From assembly GCA_938084845.1 (NCBI GenBank), contig CALKEB010000016.1, positions 1 to 64,000 of the forward strand: 64,000 nt of DNA. The letters run 5' to 3'. Position 1 is the stretch's first letter. Every line of letters starts with the position of its first letter. The notes under the pieces are model-generated. The model made no database searches and was not told the DNA's origin. It saw only the letters and a list, made by a program, of their open reading frames with translations. A program made the position numbers and the translations under genes. Below are positions 52,487-62,204 of the stretch, in pieces. Source of the DNA: an uncultured Polaribacter sp. (lineage in GTDB: Bacteria; Bacteroidota; Bacteroidia; Flavobacteriales; Flavobacteriaceae).

Positions 52487-52509
52487 ATAACTTTTCTCAA
52501 TGAATAGTT

Positions 52510-52538
52510 AAAGGCAACTCACAGAGTTGCCTTTTTTA
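52510..52538 (+). terminator. Intrinsic terminator between the two cargo units
   Basis: AAAGGCAACTC pairs with GAGTTGCCTTT around a three-base loop, followed by T-rich sequence. It ends the first BNR-protein unit 24 bases after the lipoprotein stop. Confidence 0.9.
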
Positions 52539-52639
52539 TTTTTAAAAATTTAAGTAATCTTAAAAAATTAACAATAATACTCTTTTACTATTAAAAATAT
52601 AGCATTATTTTTACGACTAGATAACATAAATTTAATAAA

Positions 52640-53041
52640 ATGAAAAATAGAGTTTCACTAACTGTATCATCTCTGTTTTGTTTACTTTTTTTATCTTCCT
52701 GTAAATGCAAGCAATTAACCCCAAACGCTCAAGATTACAATGTTCAAGAAAACACTGATAGAATCGTAGAGAAAACATACAACCTGTCCAAAACATTGTT
52801 ACTTGTAACAAGTTTTAAAAACGATTTAATTGCAAGAAAAATAATTGATTACAATGTTCTTGATGTGGAAACTAAGAAAATTTTAAAGTGTGGTAGTTTT
52901 GAAGGTACAAAATTAGTTTGGTACACCAATACAGAATTAAAAGGATATCCTCATATAGGAATCATCAAAGAGAATAATAATGAGTTGTTAGAAGACGATT
53001 TTAATACCTCAGATCAAAGTATACTTATAGAAATTAAATAA
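52640..53041 (+). CDS. Hypothetical small lipoprotein upstream of T9SS cargo
   Basis: A 133-residue protein with a signal peptide and lipobox FLSSCK (C21). The mature part is mixed, with DVETKKILKCGSFEGTKLVWY, and has no recognised family. It is not clearly similar to the 140-residue lipoprotein of the preceding unit. The stop codon is directly followed by the ATG of the second BNR protein, so the two are translated in tight coupling. A near-consensus -7 element was sought upstream (52590-52605) but ends in A in place of G. Confidence 0.65.
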   Translation: MKNRVSLTVSSLFCLLFLSSCKCKQLTPNAQDYNVQENTDRIVEKTYNLSKTLLLVTSFKNDLIARKIIDYNVLDVETKKILKCGSFEGTKLVWYTNTELKGYPHIGIIKENNNELLEDDFNTSDQSILIEIK

Positions 53042-56000
53042 ATGAAAAAAATTAATTACCTTTTAGCAGCACTTTTAGTTGCAGCAACAGTTTCTTGTAA
53101 TTCAAATCATCAGAATATTTCTAAACCAACTAAAGAATCAAAGATTCAAGTTGTTAAAGATAAAAAACATAAAAAAAATAGTGATGCTAGGCATAAAAAA
53201 GGAATTGAGTTTATGGCAGATTATCAAAAAGAAATTAGAAAGCCAATCAATGCTGAAAAATCTACTTATAAAAAGGGGTATTTAATTGAAGAGTTTCAAA
53301 AGTTGAAGAAACAACAGCGAAGCCGTAAAGATGATACTGAAATAACTACTGTTTTTACAGAAAGAGGACCTGCTAATGTACCTGGAAGAACCAGGGGTAT
53401 TGCTATAGATCCTACAAATGCAAACCGTTGGTTTTTTGGGACTGTAGGAGGTGGTGTATGGTTAACAGAAAATGCAGGAGCAACTTTTGTGAATCTTACA
53501 GACAATACCATTCCTAATTTAGCCACTTCTACCATAGTCATTAGTCCTCAAGATAAAAATACCTTGTACGTTGGTACAGGAGAACCTTTTGGAAATCTAG
53601 GAGCTATTGGTGGATCTGGAGTTTACAAAACAACAGACGGAGGTGTTACTTGGGAAAGTCTTTCTAATACAGTAAGTTTTGGAGATATTGGAAAAATAAT
53701 TATTAATCCAAATGATAAAAATAATGTTTTAGTAGGTACTAGAACTGGTATTTATAGAACAACAGATGGTGGGGCAAATTGGTCTCAAACGTTTATTTCT
53801 TCAAATACAGTTCAAGATTTAGATGCAGATCCAACAGATTTTAATATTCAGTACGGTTCTGTGGGTAACTTTGGGATTGTAAAAAGTATAGATGGGGGTA
53901 TCACCTGGTCTACTTCATTTGACAGAGCTGACTTTAACGGAAATCATTCTCGTTTTGAATTGTCAGTTTCTCCTGCAGATTCAAATTATATATACTTAAG
54001 TGTGTATTCTGGAAGTGGAGGAACATATACAAATACAGACTTTTATCAATCTATGGATAAAGGTGCTACCTATACAAAACTAACAACCTCTAGTCCAAAT
54101 GCAAATTTAATTACAGGACAAGGGTGGTATGATAACGTTATTATGGCACACCCTTTTAATACAAATGCTTTTTATGTAGGAGGTGTTGCTGTATTTAAGG
54201 TGACTGTAACCAATACAAATTTTACATTTCAATCCATAGCATCTGGTTACGATGGCAATCAAATTAATTCAGAGGTACATGTAGATCAGCATGGTTTGTC
54301 TTATATTTTAGGAGATGACCAAGAATTTAGAATTTTATTGGCTAATGATGGTGGAGTATATAGCACAACCTATAGCTCAAACCCTGGTGCAATTAATGGT
54401 ACTTGGTCTGCAACTGCAGCCGGAAAAAATAGTACTCAGTTTTACGCAGCTACAAAACAAAATGGAGAAGATAATTACATTGCTGGAGCACAAGATAATG
54501 GTTCTTGGATTTCATCTGGAAATAATTCTACGCTAACCAAAACCTATCAAAAAATATTAGGAGGTGATGGTTTTGAAGCTGTTTGGCACTATAATAAGCC
54601 TGGTAACTTTATTGTTGCTTCTCAAAATTATGGAAATATTGGAAGATATATAGATAATAACGGAGCTTTAACAAATTTTGCAGATTCTGGAAACGGAAGT
54701 TTATCTCCATTTTATTCTAAATTATCTAATGTAGATAATAATCCAGATGTTGTTTTTGCAATTTCTACCAACGGTGTTTGGCGTTCTACAGATTTTGGTG
54801 GGTCTTGGGCATTAAGTGAAATTTCTAATAATTATACGCCAAGTGCTACCAGTGCTCTAAATGTAGAAGCTTCTCCTGCTAACCCAAATATTGTTTGGGC
54901 TGGAGCAGTTATGACAGAAAGCGGATCTTATGTCATGCATGTTTCTCAAGATAATGGGCAAACATTTAATGCAGCTGGAATATATGACAACCCAGAAGGA
55001 GATCAAAATGTATATATTACAGGGATTTCCCCATCGTATCAAAATGCAAATAGGGCTTATGTTTCTTTTGCTTCTCAAGGATTAGCCAAGATTTTAAAAA
55101 CAGACGATTTAGGACAAACTTGGACAGATATATCAGGTTTTGCCTCAAGAGAACTTAGAGGGTTTCCAGATGTGGCAGTTCATTGTGTATTAGAGATGCC
55201 TTTTGACGAAAATATTATCTGGGCAGGAACAGATATTGGTATTGTAGAGACCTTAGATGGTGGTGCTAGTTGGAGTTTAGTAGAAGGTTTTATCCCTGTT
55301 GCTACTTACGATATGAGAATAGTTAATGATCAAGTAGTTATTGCAACGTACGGAAGAGGTGTTTGGTCTGCCACGATTTCTGCATTACAAAATTATACGT
55401 TACCTGCTTATTTAGTAGCACCAGATGTGTCACTAAGGCAAAAAGGAATTGAAAGTCCTAGTGCTATTGTATCACACAATGCAACTGTAGAAGAAGTAAG
55501 TAGGGCTAAATTTTTTGTAGATGATGTAGAAGTAGCAGAGGTAATACAAGATTATACAACAGGTGTTACCTATACTTATGAAACAGAAGGGTTAAGTGAA
55601 GGAACACACAAAATTGGAGTGCAACTTTTTGATGACTCTGTAGGTTTGTCAACTGGCATTAAGGAAGAAATTGTAAATATTATTAATTTTGATGCTCCTG
55701 TTTCTAATGTAACAATTTCTGAATTTGAAGCAGCAGATGTATATACTTATGATGGTGAATTTAAAATTGACAATGGAGTTTATTTTGAGGGCAACGTTCT
55801 AAATATAGCAGACCATCCTTATGCAAATAATACGACCTATACAACAGTCTTAAAAAAGCCGTTAATTATATCAGAAGGTAATAATACATTAACTTATACA
55901 GATGTTGCTATTGTAGAACCTTTTACAGATAATTTGTCAGATTTAAGTTCTTTTTACGATTATGTAATAATTGAAGCTTCAACAGATCTTGAAAACTGGG

Positions 56001-56494
56001 TGACACTAGACAAGTATGATGCTAGAAGATATTCAGATTGGTTAGCTACTTATAATGATGCATTTGCAATATATAATGATGGTTTATTTAAAACACAAAC
56101 AATTAATTTAATAGAAAAAGGATTAGCAGCTGGACAAACTGTTGTATTTAGATTTAAATTAGTAGCAGATCCTGGAGCAAATTCTTACGGATGGGCAATA
56201 AAATCTATTAATGCAACTACAGCTTCTGTGCAAGATGTTATAAATAATAAGGCATTGTTTGCAGTATATCCAACAGTTTCAAATGGTAATTTTACTATTT
56301 ACGCAGGAGATCGTTTTGCAAAAACAAAAATTAAAATATATGATGTTGCTGGAAGAGAAGCTTATCAAACAACAATAGATTTCACCAATCAAAAAGAAAT
56401 TCAGATGAATCTTTCTCTGAATACTGGAGTCTATATTATCAATCTTTTCGATGAAAAAGGGGGTAAGACTTCCAAAAAAATTATCATACAATAA
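53042..56494 (+). CDS. Large T9SS-secreted BNR/VPS10-like repeat protein
   Basis: An 1150-residue exported protein and paralogue of the one at 49337. Its signal ends in a lipobox-like ATVSC (C19). Asp-box repeats are numerous: YKTTDGGVTWESLS, YRTTDGGANWSQTF, VKSIDGGITWSTSF, WRSTDFGGSWALSE, KTDDLGQTWTDIS and VETLDGGASWSLVEG, giving probably two propellers. Residues about 800-1060 form further beta domains (KFFVDDVEVAEVIQDYTT onwards). The end is a T9SS type A sorting domain (VYPTVSNGNFTIYAG, IYDVAGREAYQT, LNTGVYIINL). Function unknown; surface adhesion or glycan binding is plausible. Confidence 0.88.
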   Translation: MKKINYLLAALLVAATVSCNSNHQNISKPTKESKIQVVKDKKHKKNSDARHKKGIEFMADYQKEIRKPINAEKSTYKKGYLIEEFQKLKKQQRSRKDDTEITTVFTERGPANVPGRTRGIAIDPTNANRWFFGTVGGGVWLTENAGATFVNLTDNTIPNLATSTIVISPQDKNTLYVGTGEPFGNLGAIGGSGVYKTTDGGVTWESLSNTVSFGDIGKIIINPNDKNNVLVGTRTGIYRTTDGGANWSQTFISSNTVQDLDADPTDFNIQYGSVGNFGIVKSIDGGITWSTSFDRADFNGNHSRFELSVSPADSNYIYLSVYSGSGGTYTNTDFYQSMDKGATYTKLTTSSPNANLITGQGWYDNVIMAHPFNTNAFYVGGVAVFKVTVTNTNFTFQSIASGYDGNQINSEVHVDQHGLSYILGDDQEFRILLANDGGVYSTTYSSNPGAINGTWSATAAGKNSTQFYAATKQNGEDNYIAGAQDNGSWISSGNNSTLTKTYQKILGGDGFEAVWHYNKPGNFIVASQNYGNIGRYIDNNGALTNFADSGNGSLSPFYSKLSNVDNNPDVVFAISTNGVWRSTDFGGSWALSEISNNYTPSATSALNVEASPANPNIVWAGAVMTESGSYVMHVSQDNGQTFNAAGIYDNPEGDQNVYITGISPSYQNANRAYVSFASQGLAKILKTDDLGQTWTDISGFASRELRGFPDVAVHCVLEMPFDENIIWAGTDIGIVETLDGGASWSLVEGFIPVATYDMRIVNDQVVIATYGRGVWSATISALQNYTLPAYLVAPDVSLRQKGIESPSAIVSHNATVEEVSRAKFFVDDVEVAEVIQDYTTGVTYTYETEGLSEGTHKIGVQLFDDSVGLSTGIKEEIVNIINFDAPVSNVTISEFEAADVYTYDGEFKIDNGVYFEGNVLNIADHPYANNTTYTTVLKKPLIISEGNNTLTYTDVAIVEPFTDNLSDLSSFYDYVIIEASTDLENWVTLDKYDARRYSDWLATYNDAFAIYNDGLFKTQTINLIEKGLAAGQTVVFRFKLVADPGANSYGWAIKSINATTASVQDVINNKALFAVYPTVSNGNFTIYAGDRFAKTKIKIYDVAGREAYQTTIDFTNQKEIQMNLSLNTGVYIINLFDEKGGKTSKKIIIQ

Positions 56495-56509
56495 TTGAAT
56501 ATATATCTT

Positions 56510-56538
56510 AAAAAAGGCACTTTTAAAGTGCCTTTTTT
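56510..56538. terminator. Bidirectional intrinsic terminator
   Basis: AAAAAGGCACTT pairs with AAGTGCCTTTTT around a three-base loop, with A- and T-runs on the two sides. It lies between the convergent ends of the BNR protein gene and dxs. Confidence 0.92.
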
Positions 56539-58303
56539 AATATTCACAAAATAGTTTAGCAAGCGAATCTGAATCTAAACATAATTCTTTTTGCAGTGCT
56601 AATTTGCTTCCATGAGCAACAAAATTATCTGGTATTCCTAGTGTTTTAATATCATTTTTAAACCCGTTAGAAACGCTAAATTCAATAATAGCTGATCCAA
56701 AGCCTCCAGTTATTACCCCATCTTCTATAGTTATGATTTTTTGAAATTTTGTAAATATTTCGAAAAGTAATTTTTTATCCAAAGGTTTAATAAAACGCAT
56801 GTCATAATGAGCAATTTCTTTTTTATTTTCTGATAAAAGAATCGCTTCTTCAACATTTTTGGCAATGGTTCCAATAGATAAAACTGCAATATTTTTTCCT
56901 TTTCTTAAACAAACACCTTTTCCAAGTTCAACTTCATAAAATGGCTTTTGCCAATCCAATGTGTTACCATATCCTCTTGGATAGCGAATTGCAATCGGAT
57001 TTTGTAAACCTAATTGAGCTGTATATAAAATGTTGCGCAATTCGATTTCGTTTCTTGGAGCAAAAATGATAAGATTTGGAATGCATCTTAAAAAAGCTAT
57101 ATCAAAAACGCCATGATGCGTTGCACCATCTTCCCCTACTAAGCCAGCTCTATCTAAACAAAAAACTACAGGTAGTCTTTGCAGTGCTACATCATGGATG
57201 ACTTGGTCATAGGCTCGTTGTAAAAATGTAGAATAAATAGTACAAAAAGGGATTAAACCTTGGGTAGTCATCCCTGCAGCTAAAGTAACCGCATGTTGTT
57301 CTGCAATACCTACATCAAACGTTCTATCTGGATACTTATTCATCATTAGGTTTAAAGAACTACCGGTTAACATGGCAGGTGTGATAGCAACAATTTTTTT
57401 ATTTTTTGTTGCAAGCTCTAAAATAGTTTTACCATATACATCTTGATATTTTGTAAATAAACTATTTTTATCTTTAATACGTTCTCCAGAAATTTTATGA
57501 AATTTTCCAGGAGCATGGTAAGTAATTTGATCTTCTTCTGCTTTTTGTAATCCTTTACCTTTAGTTGTAATAATATGTAAAAACTTAGGGCCTTTAATTT
57601 TTTTGAGTCTCTTTAATTCAACTAATAATTTTTGTAGATCATGACCATTTACTGGCCCAGAATAATCAAAGTTTAATGCTTTTATGATATTGTTTTGAAC
57701 AGCTAGTTTACGATCTGATTTAACTTTTGTTAAATATTCTTTTAAAGCCCCAACTGATGGATCAATTCCTATGGCATTGTCGTTTAAAATGATTAGGATA
57801 TTGGCATTAGAAACTCCAGCGTGGTTTAAAGCTTCAAAAGCCATTCCACTTGCAATAGAAGCATCACCAATAACAGCAATATGATGTTTGTTTTTTAGCC
57901 CTTTTAAATTTGAAGCAATTGCCATTCCTAGCGCTGCTGAAATAGAAGTAGAGGAGTGCCCTACCCCAAAAGTATCAAACACACTCTCTTCTCTTAAAGG
58001 GAAACCTGCAATTCCTTTAAATTGTCTATTTGTATGAAATATATGTTTTCTGTCTGTTAAAATTTTATGTCCATATGCTTGGTGTCCAACATCCCAAACT
58101 AGTAAATCAGAAGGGGTGTCAAACATATAATGGAGGGCTATCGTTAATTCAACCACACCTAAGCTAGCCCCTAAATGACCACCTTTAGCAGCTACAATAT
58201 CAATGATAAAGTTTCTAAGCTCTGTTGCCAATTGTGGAAGTTGGTTAGGAGTTAACTTTCTTAAATCGGTTGGATTTGATATGTTAGCTAATAAGTTTTT
58301 CAT
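56537..58303 (-). CDS. dxs: 1-deoxy-D-xylulose-5-phosphate synthase
   Basis: A 588-residue transketolase-like enzyme, somewhat shorter than the 620 residues of E. coli. It condenses pyruvate and glyceraldehyde 3-phosphate with thiamine diphosphate, the entry step of the MEP isoprenoid pathway. The TPP/Mg motif runs from VIGDASIASGMAFEALNHAG to ILNDN (about 144-175). Others are LLVWDVGHQAYGHKILT and DVGIAEQHAVTLAAGM, with the catalytic glutamate (FDVGIAEQ). A minus-strand -7 element lies eight bases upstream. Divergent from tadA. Confidence 0.96.
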   Translation of the reverse strand: MKNLLANISNPTDLRKLTPNQLPQLATELRNFIIDIVAAKGGHLGASLGVVELTIALHYMFDTPSDLLVWDVGHQAYGHKILTDRKHIFHTNRQFKGIAGFPLREESVFDTFGVGHSSTSISAALGMAIASNLKGLKNKHHIAVIGDASIASGMAFEALNHAGVSNANILIILNDNAIGIDPSVGALKEYLTKVKSDRKLAVQNNIIKALNFDYSGPVNGHDLQKLLVELKRLKKIKGPKFLHIITTKGKGLQKAEEDQITYHAPGKFHKISGERIKDKNSLFTKYQDVYGKTILELATKNKKIVAITPAMLTGSSLNLMMNKYPDRTFDVGIAEQHAVTLAAGMTTQGLIPFCTIYSTFLQRAYDQVIHDVALQRLPVVFCLDRAGLVGEDGATHHGVFDIAFLRCIPNLIIFAPRNEIELRNILYTAQLGLQNPIAIRYPRGYGNTLDWQKPFYEVELGKGVCLRKGKNIAVLSIGTIAKNVEEAILLSENKKEIAHYDMRFIKPLDKKLLFEIFTKFQKIITIEDGVITGGFGSAIIEFSVSNGFKNDIKTLGIPDNFVAHGSKLALQKELCLDSDSLAKLFCEY

Positions 58304-58310
58304 TCATTTA

Positions 58311-58318
58311 CAAAAATA
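58311..58318 (-). promoter_or_regulatory. -7 promoter element for dxs
   Basis: The minus strand reads TATTTTTG, matching TAnnTTTG, eight bases before the dxs ATG. The message would be nearly leaderless. No -33 TTG at a standard distance. Confidence 0.45.
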
Positions 58319-58359
58319 CAATATCAAATTTTGTAATATTGATTTTTTAGAATCAAAAT

Positions 58360-58809
58360 ATGATACTACCCTTTGATGACAATTATTTTATGAAAAAAGC
58401 CTATCAAGAAGCAGAAATTGCTTTTGAAAAGGGAGAAGTACCTGTTGGAGCTGTAATTGTTTTGAACAATCAAATTATTGCAAGGACTCATAATTTAACA
58501 GAAACATTAAATGATGTAACTGCTCATGCAGAAATGCAAGCATTTACAGCAGCTGCTAATTTTTTAGGTGGTAAATACTTGAAAGAATGTGTTTTATATG
58601 TTACCTTAGAGCCTTGCCAAATGTGTGCAGGCGCAAGTTATTGGTCTCAAATAGGTAAAATTGTATATGGTGCTTCCGAACCAAGAAGAGGTTATTCTTA
58701 TTTAGGAACCAAGTTGCACCCAAAAACAACAGTAGTTTCAGGGGTGTTAAAAAATGAATGCGCTTTACTATTAAAGCGTTTTTTTGCCCAAAAAAGAGGT
58801 TTGAATTAA
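58360..58809 (+). CDS. tadA: tRNA-specific adenosine deaminase TadA
   Basis: A 149-residue zinc deaminase. The active site is TAHAEMQAF (H56, E58) and EPCQMCAGA (C86, C89), and EKGEVPVGAVIV is the usual front motif. TadA makes inosine at the wobble base of tRNA-Arg(ACG). ASYWSQIGKIVYGASEPRRGY matches the tRNA-specific group better than general guanine or cytosine deaminases. It runs divergently from dxs across 56 bases. Confidence 0.93.
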   Translation: MILPFDDNYFMKKAYQEAEIAFEKGEVPVGAVIVLNNQIIARTHNLTETLNDVTAHAEMQAFTAAANFLGGKYLKECVLYVTLEPCQMCAGASYWSQIGKIVYGASEPRRGYSYLGTKLHPKTTVVSGVLKNECALLLKRFFAQKRGLN

Positions 58810-58914
58810 AAGGATAAACTGTTAAAATTTTAACAAACATTTCTTAAAAAATTTGACATCTAAATACTTTTAATGAACTTTATAGATAATTCAAAACTAA
58901 TCTTTCACTTCAAA

Positions 58915-61419
58915 ATGAAAAAATTCACATTACTTTTCGCTTTATATTTTGCTGTTTCATTAGTATCAGCTCAAAATACTCCAACACCAAATTACAGACA
59001 AGCCGCAAAATATTCTCCTAAGAATTTAGCAAAAATGGTGCATTCCACTTCAGTTAGCCCTCATTGGTTAAAAAAAGGAAATCGTTTTTGGTATGCATAC
59101 AAAACTTCTGAAGGAGCAAATCATTACATTGTTGATGTAGATAAAAAATCAAAAAAATTATTATTTGATAATGTAAAAATGGCAAAATGGTTAACAGAGA
59201 TCACAAAAGATCCTTATGATGCAAAGCATTTGCCTCGATTTAAGTTTACGTTTAACGATGCAGAAAATGCGATTCGTTTTTATGTAACGTCTACAGAAGA
59301 GGTAGCGATTGTAGATAAGGATAAAAAGGAGGTACAAAAGGATTCAACAGCTACTAAAAAAGCAAAAAAGAAAAAACCTAAAATGGAAAAGAAAACCTAT
59401 CACTTAGAATATAGACTTGGTGGAAATGGGTTAACAATTTTAGACACCAAAAAGCCTGAAAAAAAACCATGGCAACGTTGGGCAAATATAGCTCCAGACA
59501 GCTCTATTGTATTGTATGGTAAAAATCATAATCTGTATTGGATGGATAAAGTAAACTTTAAAAAGTTTATCAAAAATGAAAAAGATACTACGGTTGTAGA
59601 GAACCAGTGGACTACCGATGGTGAAGAAAATTATGGATACACTTGGGGTGGTAGAGGTCAAGATAACGAAGATGTTGAAAAAAACAAAGACAAAAGAAAA
59701 GGGGTTTGGGGTACATGGTCTCATGATTCTAAAAAGTTTGTATTTGAAAAATCAGATTCTAGACATATAAAAGATTTATGGGTTATCAATTCTACAGGTA
59801 AAAAAAGACCAACATTAGAAACGTATAAATACCATATGCCTGGAGAACAGGAATTTTACAAATCAGAATTAATGATTTTTGATATTCCAACTAAAACTCA
59901 TCTTACTGTTCCTTTAGATACTGTTCGTCAGCAAAGTATAAACGTTTTTAGAGCACCTAGAAAGCAATCTCAAAGAGATGATGAGTTTACGCCTTCTTTA
60001 CTATTGTCAAGGAAAGGGAAGCTATATTTTAGTGTTATTTCTAGAGATAGAAAAAAATACGATATTAATGTTGCAGACCTTGAAACTGGAGAATATAAAA
60101 CTTTAGTAGAAGAACGTTTTAACACCTATATTGAGTCTAGACCATTGGTGTTATTTAACAATGAAACAGAAATGTTGCATTGGGCAGAAAGAGACGGATG
60201 GGCTCATTTTTATTTGTATGATACAAATGGAAATTTAAAAAATCAAGTTACAGAAGGCGATTATCATGTAGATAGTTTTGAGGGGTTAGATGAGAAAAAC
60301 AGAATTTTATATTTTACGGCCAATGGTGTAAATAAGCAACAAGACCCTTACTATTTGCATACCTATAAAATAAATTTAAACGGGAGTGGTATGCGTACTT
60401 TAGATCCTGGTGATTTTACTTTTACATCTAGTATGTCTGATTCTAATAAATATTTTGTAAGTAATTATTCTAGAGTAAATACAATACCAAAGTCTGAAGT
60501 TAGAGATACTAATGAAAATAAAGTAATGGATTTAGAAACCGCAGATTTATCACAATTATTTGCTTCTGGATACCAATTTCCTGAACCCTTTAAAGTAAAA
60601 GCAGACGACGGAATTACAGACATTTATGGAGTAATGTATACCCCTTTTGATATGGATACAACTAAAGTATACCCATTGTTAGAATATGTTTATCCTGGGC
60701 CACAAACAGAAGCTGTAAACAAATCTTTTTCTTATAGAATGGATCGTTTAGATAGAATGGCACAAGTAGGTTTTGTTGTAATAACTTTAGGAAACAGAGG
60801 GGGACATCCAGACAGATCTAAATGGTATCACAATTATGGTTATGGAAACTTACGTGATTACGGATTAGCAGATAAAAAATATGTTGCGCAGCAATTGGCT
60901 AATAAACACAAATTTATTGATATTGAAAAAGTAGGGATTTATGGACATTCAGGAGGTGGATTCATGTCTACAGCTGCAATGCTAGTGTATCCTGACTTCT
61001 TTAAAGCAGCAGTATCATCTGCAGGAAACCATGATAATAATGTGTACAATTCTTGGTGGTCTGAAACGCATCATGGAGTAAAAGAAGAAATTGATGAGAA
61101 AGGAAAAATTTCTCATAAGTATAAAATTGATAACAATCAATCTTTAGCTAAAAACCTAAAAGGACATTTAATGTTAATTCATGGAGATATGGATAATAAT
61201 GTGCATCCTGCAGGAACAATTAGAATGGCAAATGAATTAATTAAAGCGCACAAGCGATTTAAATTTATGATTATGCCAGGTCAAAGGCATGGTTTTGGAA
61301 GTATGACAGAATATTCTTTCTGGTTAAGAGCAGATCATTTTAGTAAATATTTATTAGGTGAAGAAAACATGGATGTAGACTTTATGTTTATGAACATGGA
61401 TCAACCTAAAAATAGATAG
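58915..61419 (+). CDS. S9 family peptidase (dipeptidyl peptidase IV / prolyl oligopeptidase type), secreted
   Basis: An 834-residue protein from the ATG at 58915. An earlier in-frame ATG at 58873 exists but would place 14 extra residues before the signal peptide MKKFTLLFALYFAVSLVSAQ, so the later start is preferred. The N-terminal half is a DPPIV-like beta-propeller, with a lysine-rich insertion at about 130-155. The C-terminal hydrolase has GHSGGGF (S679), HGDMDNNVHP for the aspartate and GQRHGFG for the histidine. Such enzymes cleave X-Pro or X-Ala dipeptides in the periplasm. A terminator follows. Confidence 0.93.
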   Translation: MKKFTLLFALYFAVSLVSAQNTPTPNYRQAAKYSPKNLAKMVHSTSVSPHWLKKGNRFWYAYKTSEGANHYIVDVDKKSKKLLFDNVKMAKWLTEITKDPYDAKHLPRFKFTFNDAENAIRFYVTSTEEVAIVDKDKKEVQKDSTATKKAKKKKPKMEKKTYHLEYRLGGNGLTILDTKKPEKKPWQRWANIAPDSSIVLYGKNHNLYWMDKVNFKKFIKNEKDTTVVENQWTTDGEENYGYTWGGRGQDNEDVEKNKDKRKGVWGTWSHDSKKFVFEKSDSRHIKDLWVINSTGKKRPTLETYKYHMPGEQEFYKSELMIFDIPTKTHLTVPLDTVRQQSINVFRAPRKQSQRDDEFTPSLLLSRKGKLYFSVISRDRKKYDINVADLETGEYKTLVEERFNTYIESRPLVLFNNETEMLHWAERDGWAHFYLYDTNGNLKNQVTEGDYHVDSFEGLDEKNRILYFTANGVNKQQDPYYLHTYKINLNGSGMRTLDPGDFTFTSSMSDSNKYFVSNYSRVNTIPKSEVRDTNENKVMDLETADLSQLFASGYQFPEPFKVKADDGITDIYGVMYTPFDMDTTKVYPLLEYVYPGPQTEAVNKSFSYRMDRLDRMAQVGFVVITLGNRGGHPDRSKWYHNYGYGNLRDYGLADKKYVAQQLANKHKFIDIEKVGIYGHSGGGFMSTAAMLVYPDFFKAAVSSAGNHDNNVYNSWWSETHHGVKEEIDEKGKISHKYKIDNNQSLAKNLKGHLMLIHGDMDNNVHPAGTIRMANELIKAHKRFKFMIMPGQRHGFGSMTEYSFWLRADHFSKYLLGEENMDVDFMFMNMDQPKNR

Positions 61420-61441
61420 TAATAGCTTAACTATATCATTA

Positions 61442-61477
61442 AAAAAAGCTCCGAATGAAAATTCGGAGCTTTTTAGT
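61442..61477. terminator. Bidirectional intrinsic terminator
   Basis: AAAAAAGCTCCGAAT pairs with ATTCGGAGCTTTTT around a short loop. It sits between the convergent S9 peptidase gene and the XRE regulator gene and can serve both. Confidence 0.93.
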
Positions 61478-61684
61478 TTAATCTTTTTGGTATTCCAAAA
61501 TATCTGCTGGCTGACAATCTAAAGCTTTGCAAATGGCTTCTAAAGTAGAAAACCGAACTGCTTTTGCTTTACCAGATTTTAGAATAGATAAATTGGCCGA
61601 TGTTATTCCTATTATCTCTGCCAATTCCTTACTGCGCATTTTACGTTTGGCAAGCATTACATCTAAGTTTACAATAATTGCCAT
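61478..61684 (-). CDS. Cro/C1-type (XRE) helix-turn-helix regulator
   Basis: A 68-residue protein that is a single HTH_3 domain: MLAKRKMRSKELAEIIGITSANLSILKSGKAKAVRFSTLEAICKALDCQPADILEYQ, with the recognition helix around SANLSILKSG. It follows two DUF2975 genes with gaps of three bases and one base, a module I recall as recurrent in Bacteroidetes and Firmicutes (YozG-like regulators with DUF2975). It probably regulates its own operon or responds to a signal sensed by the membrane proteins; this is inferred. Confidence 0.9.
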   Translation of the reverse strand: MAIIVNLDVMLAKRKMRSKELAEIIGITSANLSILKSGKAKAVRFSTLEAICKALDCQPADILEYQKD

Positions 61685-61685
61685 A

Positions 61686-62201
61686 CTATATTATTAAATC
61701 GTTTTCTTGTTGAATCTCTATGCCTCGTTTTATAATTTGAGAAAATATAAATAGTACTCCAGACACAAATAAAAATTCACTTGAATACAAATCCATTTCA
61801 AAGTTATATTTTTTACCAATAAACTGAATATGTGTGTTATGTAGCATAACAATAAACCAAAGACATAATATGCTAATACTTGTTTGCTTCATTAATTTAC
61901 AAACAGATTTATTAAACGGATTGGCAATATCTAAATCTTTTAAAAGTCGAATTAATAAATAAGCAATCCATGCTTCGCTTATACCTATCATTATTTTGTA
62001 AAATAAAATAAAAGAATAATGGTAAAAACTATAATTGTAGTATTGAAAGAGGTTTATTCCTCCAAAAAGTTTTTTTGATACATCAGGGTTAGAAAAGCTT
62101 AAGAAATAAGAAGTTAATAAAATGCCTGATTGTATACATAGGCCAATAAATGCTAGCCATGTAAAGACATACATTATTTTTAATAGTTTGTTAGATCTCA
62201 T
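61686..62201 (-). CDS. DUF2975 family membrane protein (second copy)
   Basis: A 171-residue protein with four membrane helices (about 10-30, 57-78, 103-120, 135-155), typical of DUF2975 (SdpI/YoaS-like neighbours of small XRE regulators). KNPFNKSVCKLMKQTS-like text between helices 2 and 3 and the ending RGIEIQQENDLII are the recognisable parts; the same QENDL ending occurs in the upstream copy. Function unknown. The XRE gene follows after one base. Confidence 0.85.
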   Translation of the reverse strand: MRSNKLLKIMYVFTWLAFIGLCIQSGILLTSYFLSFSNPDVSKKLFGGINLFQYYNYSFYHYSFILFYKIMIGISEAWIAYLLIRLLKDLDIANPFNKSVCKLMKQTSISILCLWFIVMLHNTHIQFIGKKYNFEMDLYSSEFLFVSGVLFIFSQIIKRGIEIQQENDLII

Positions 62202-62204
62202 ATA

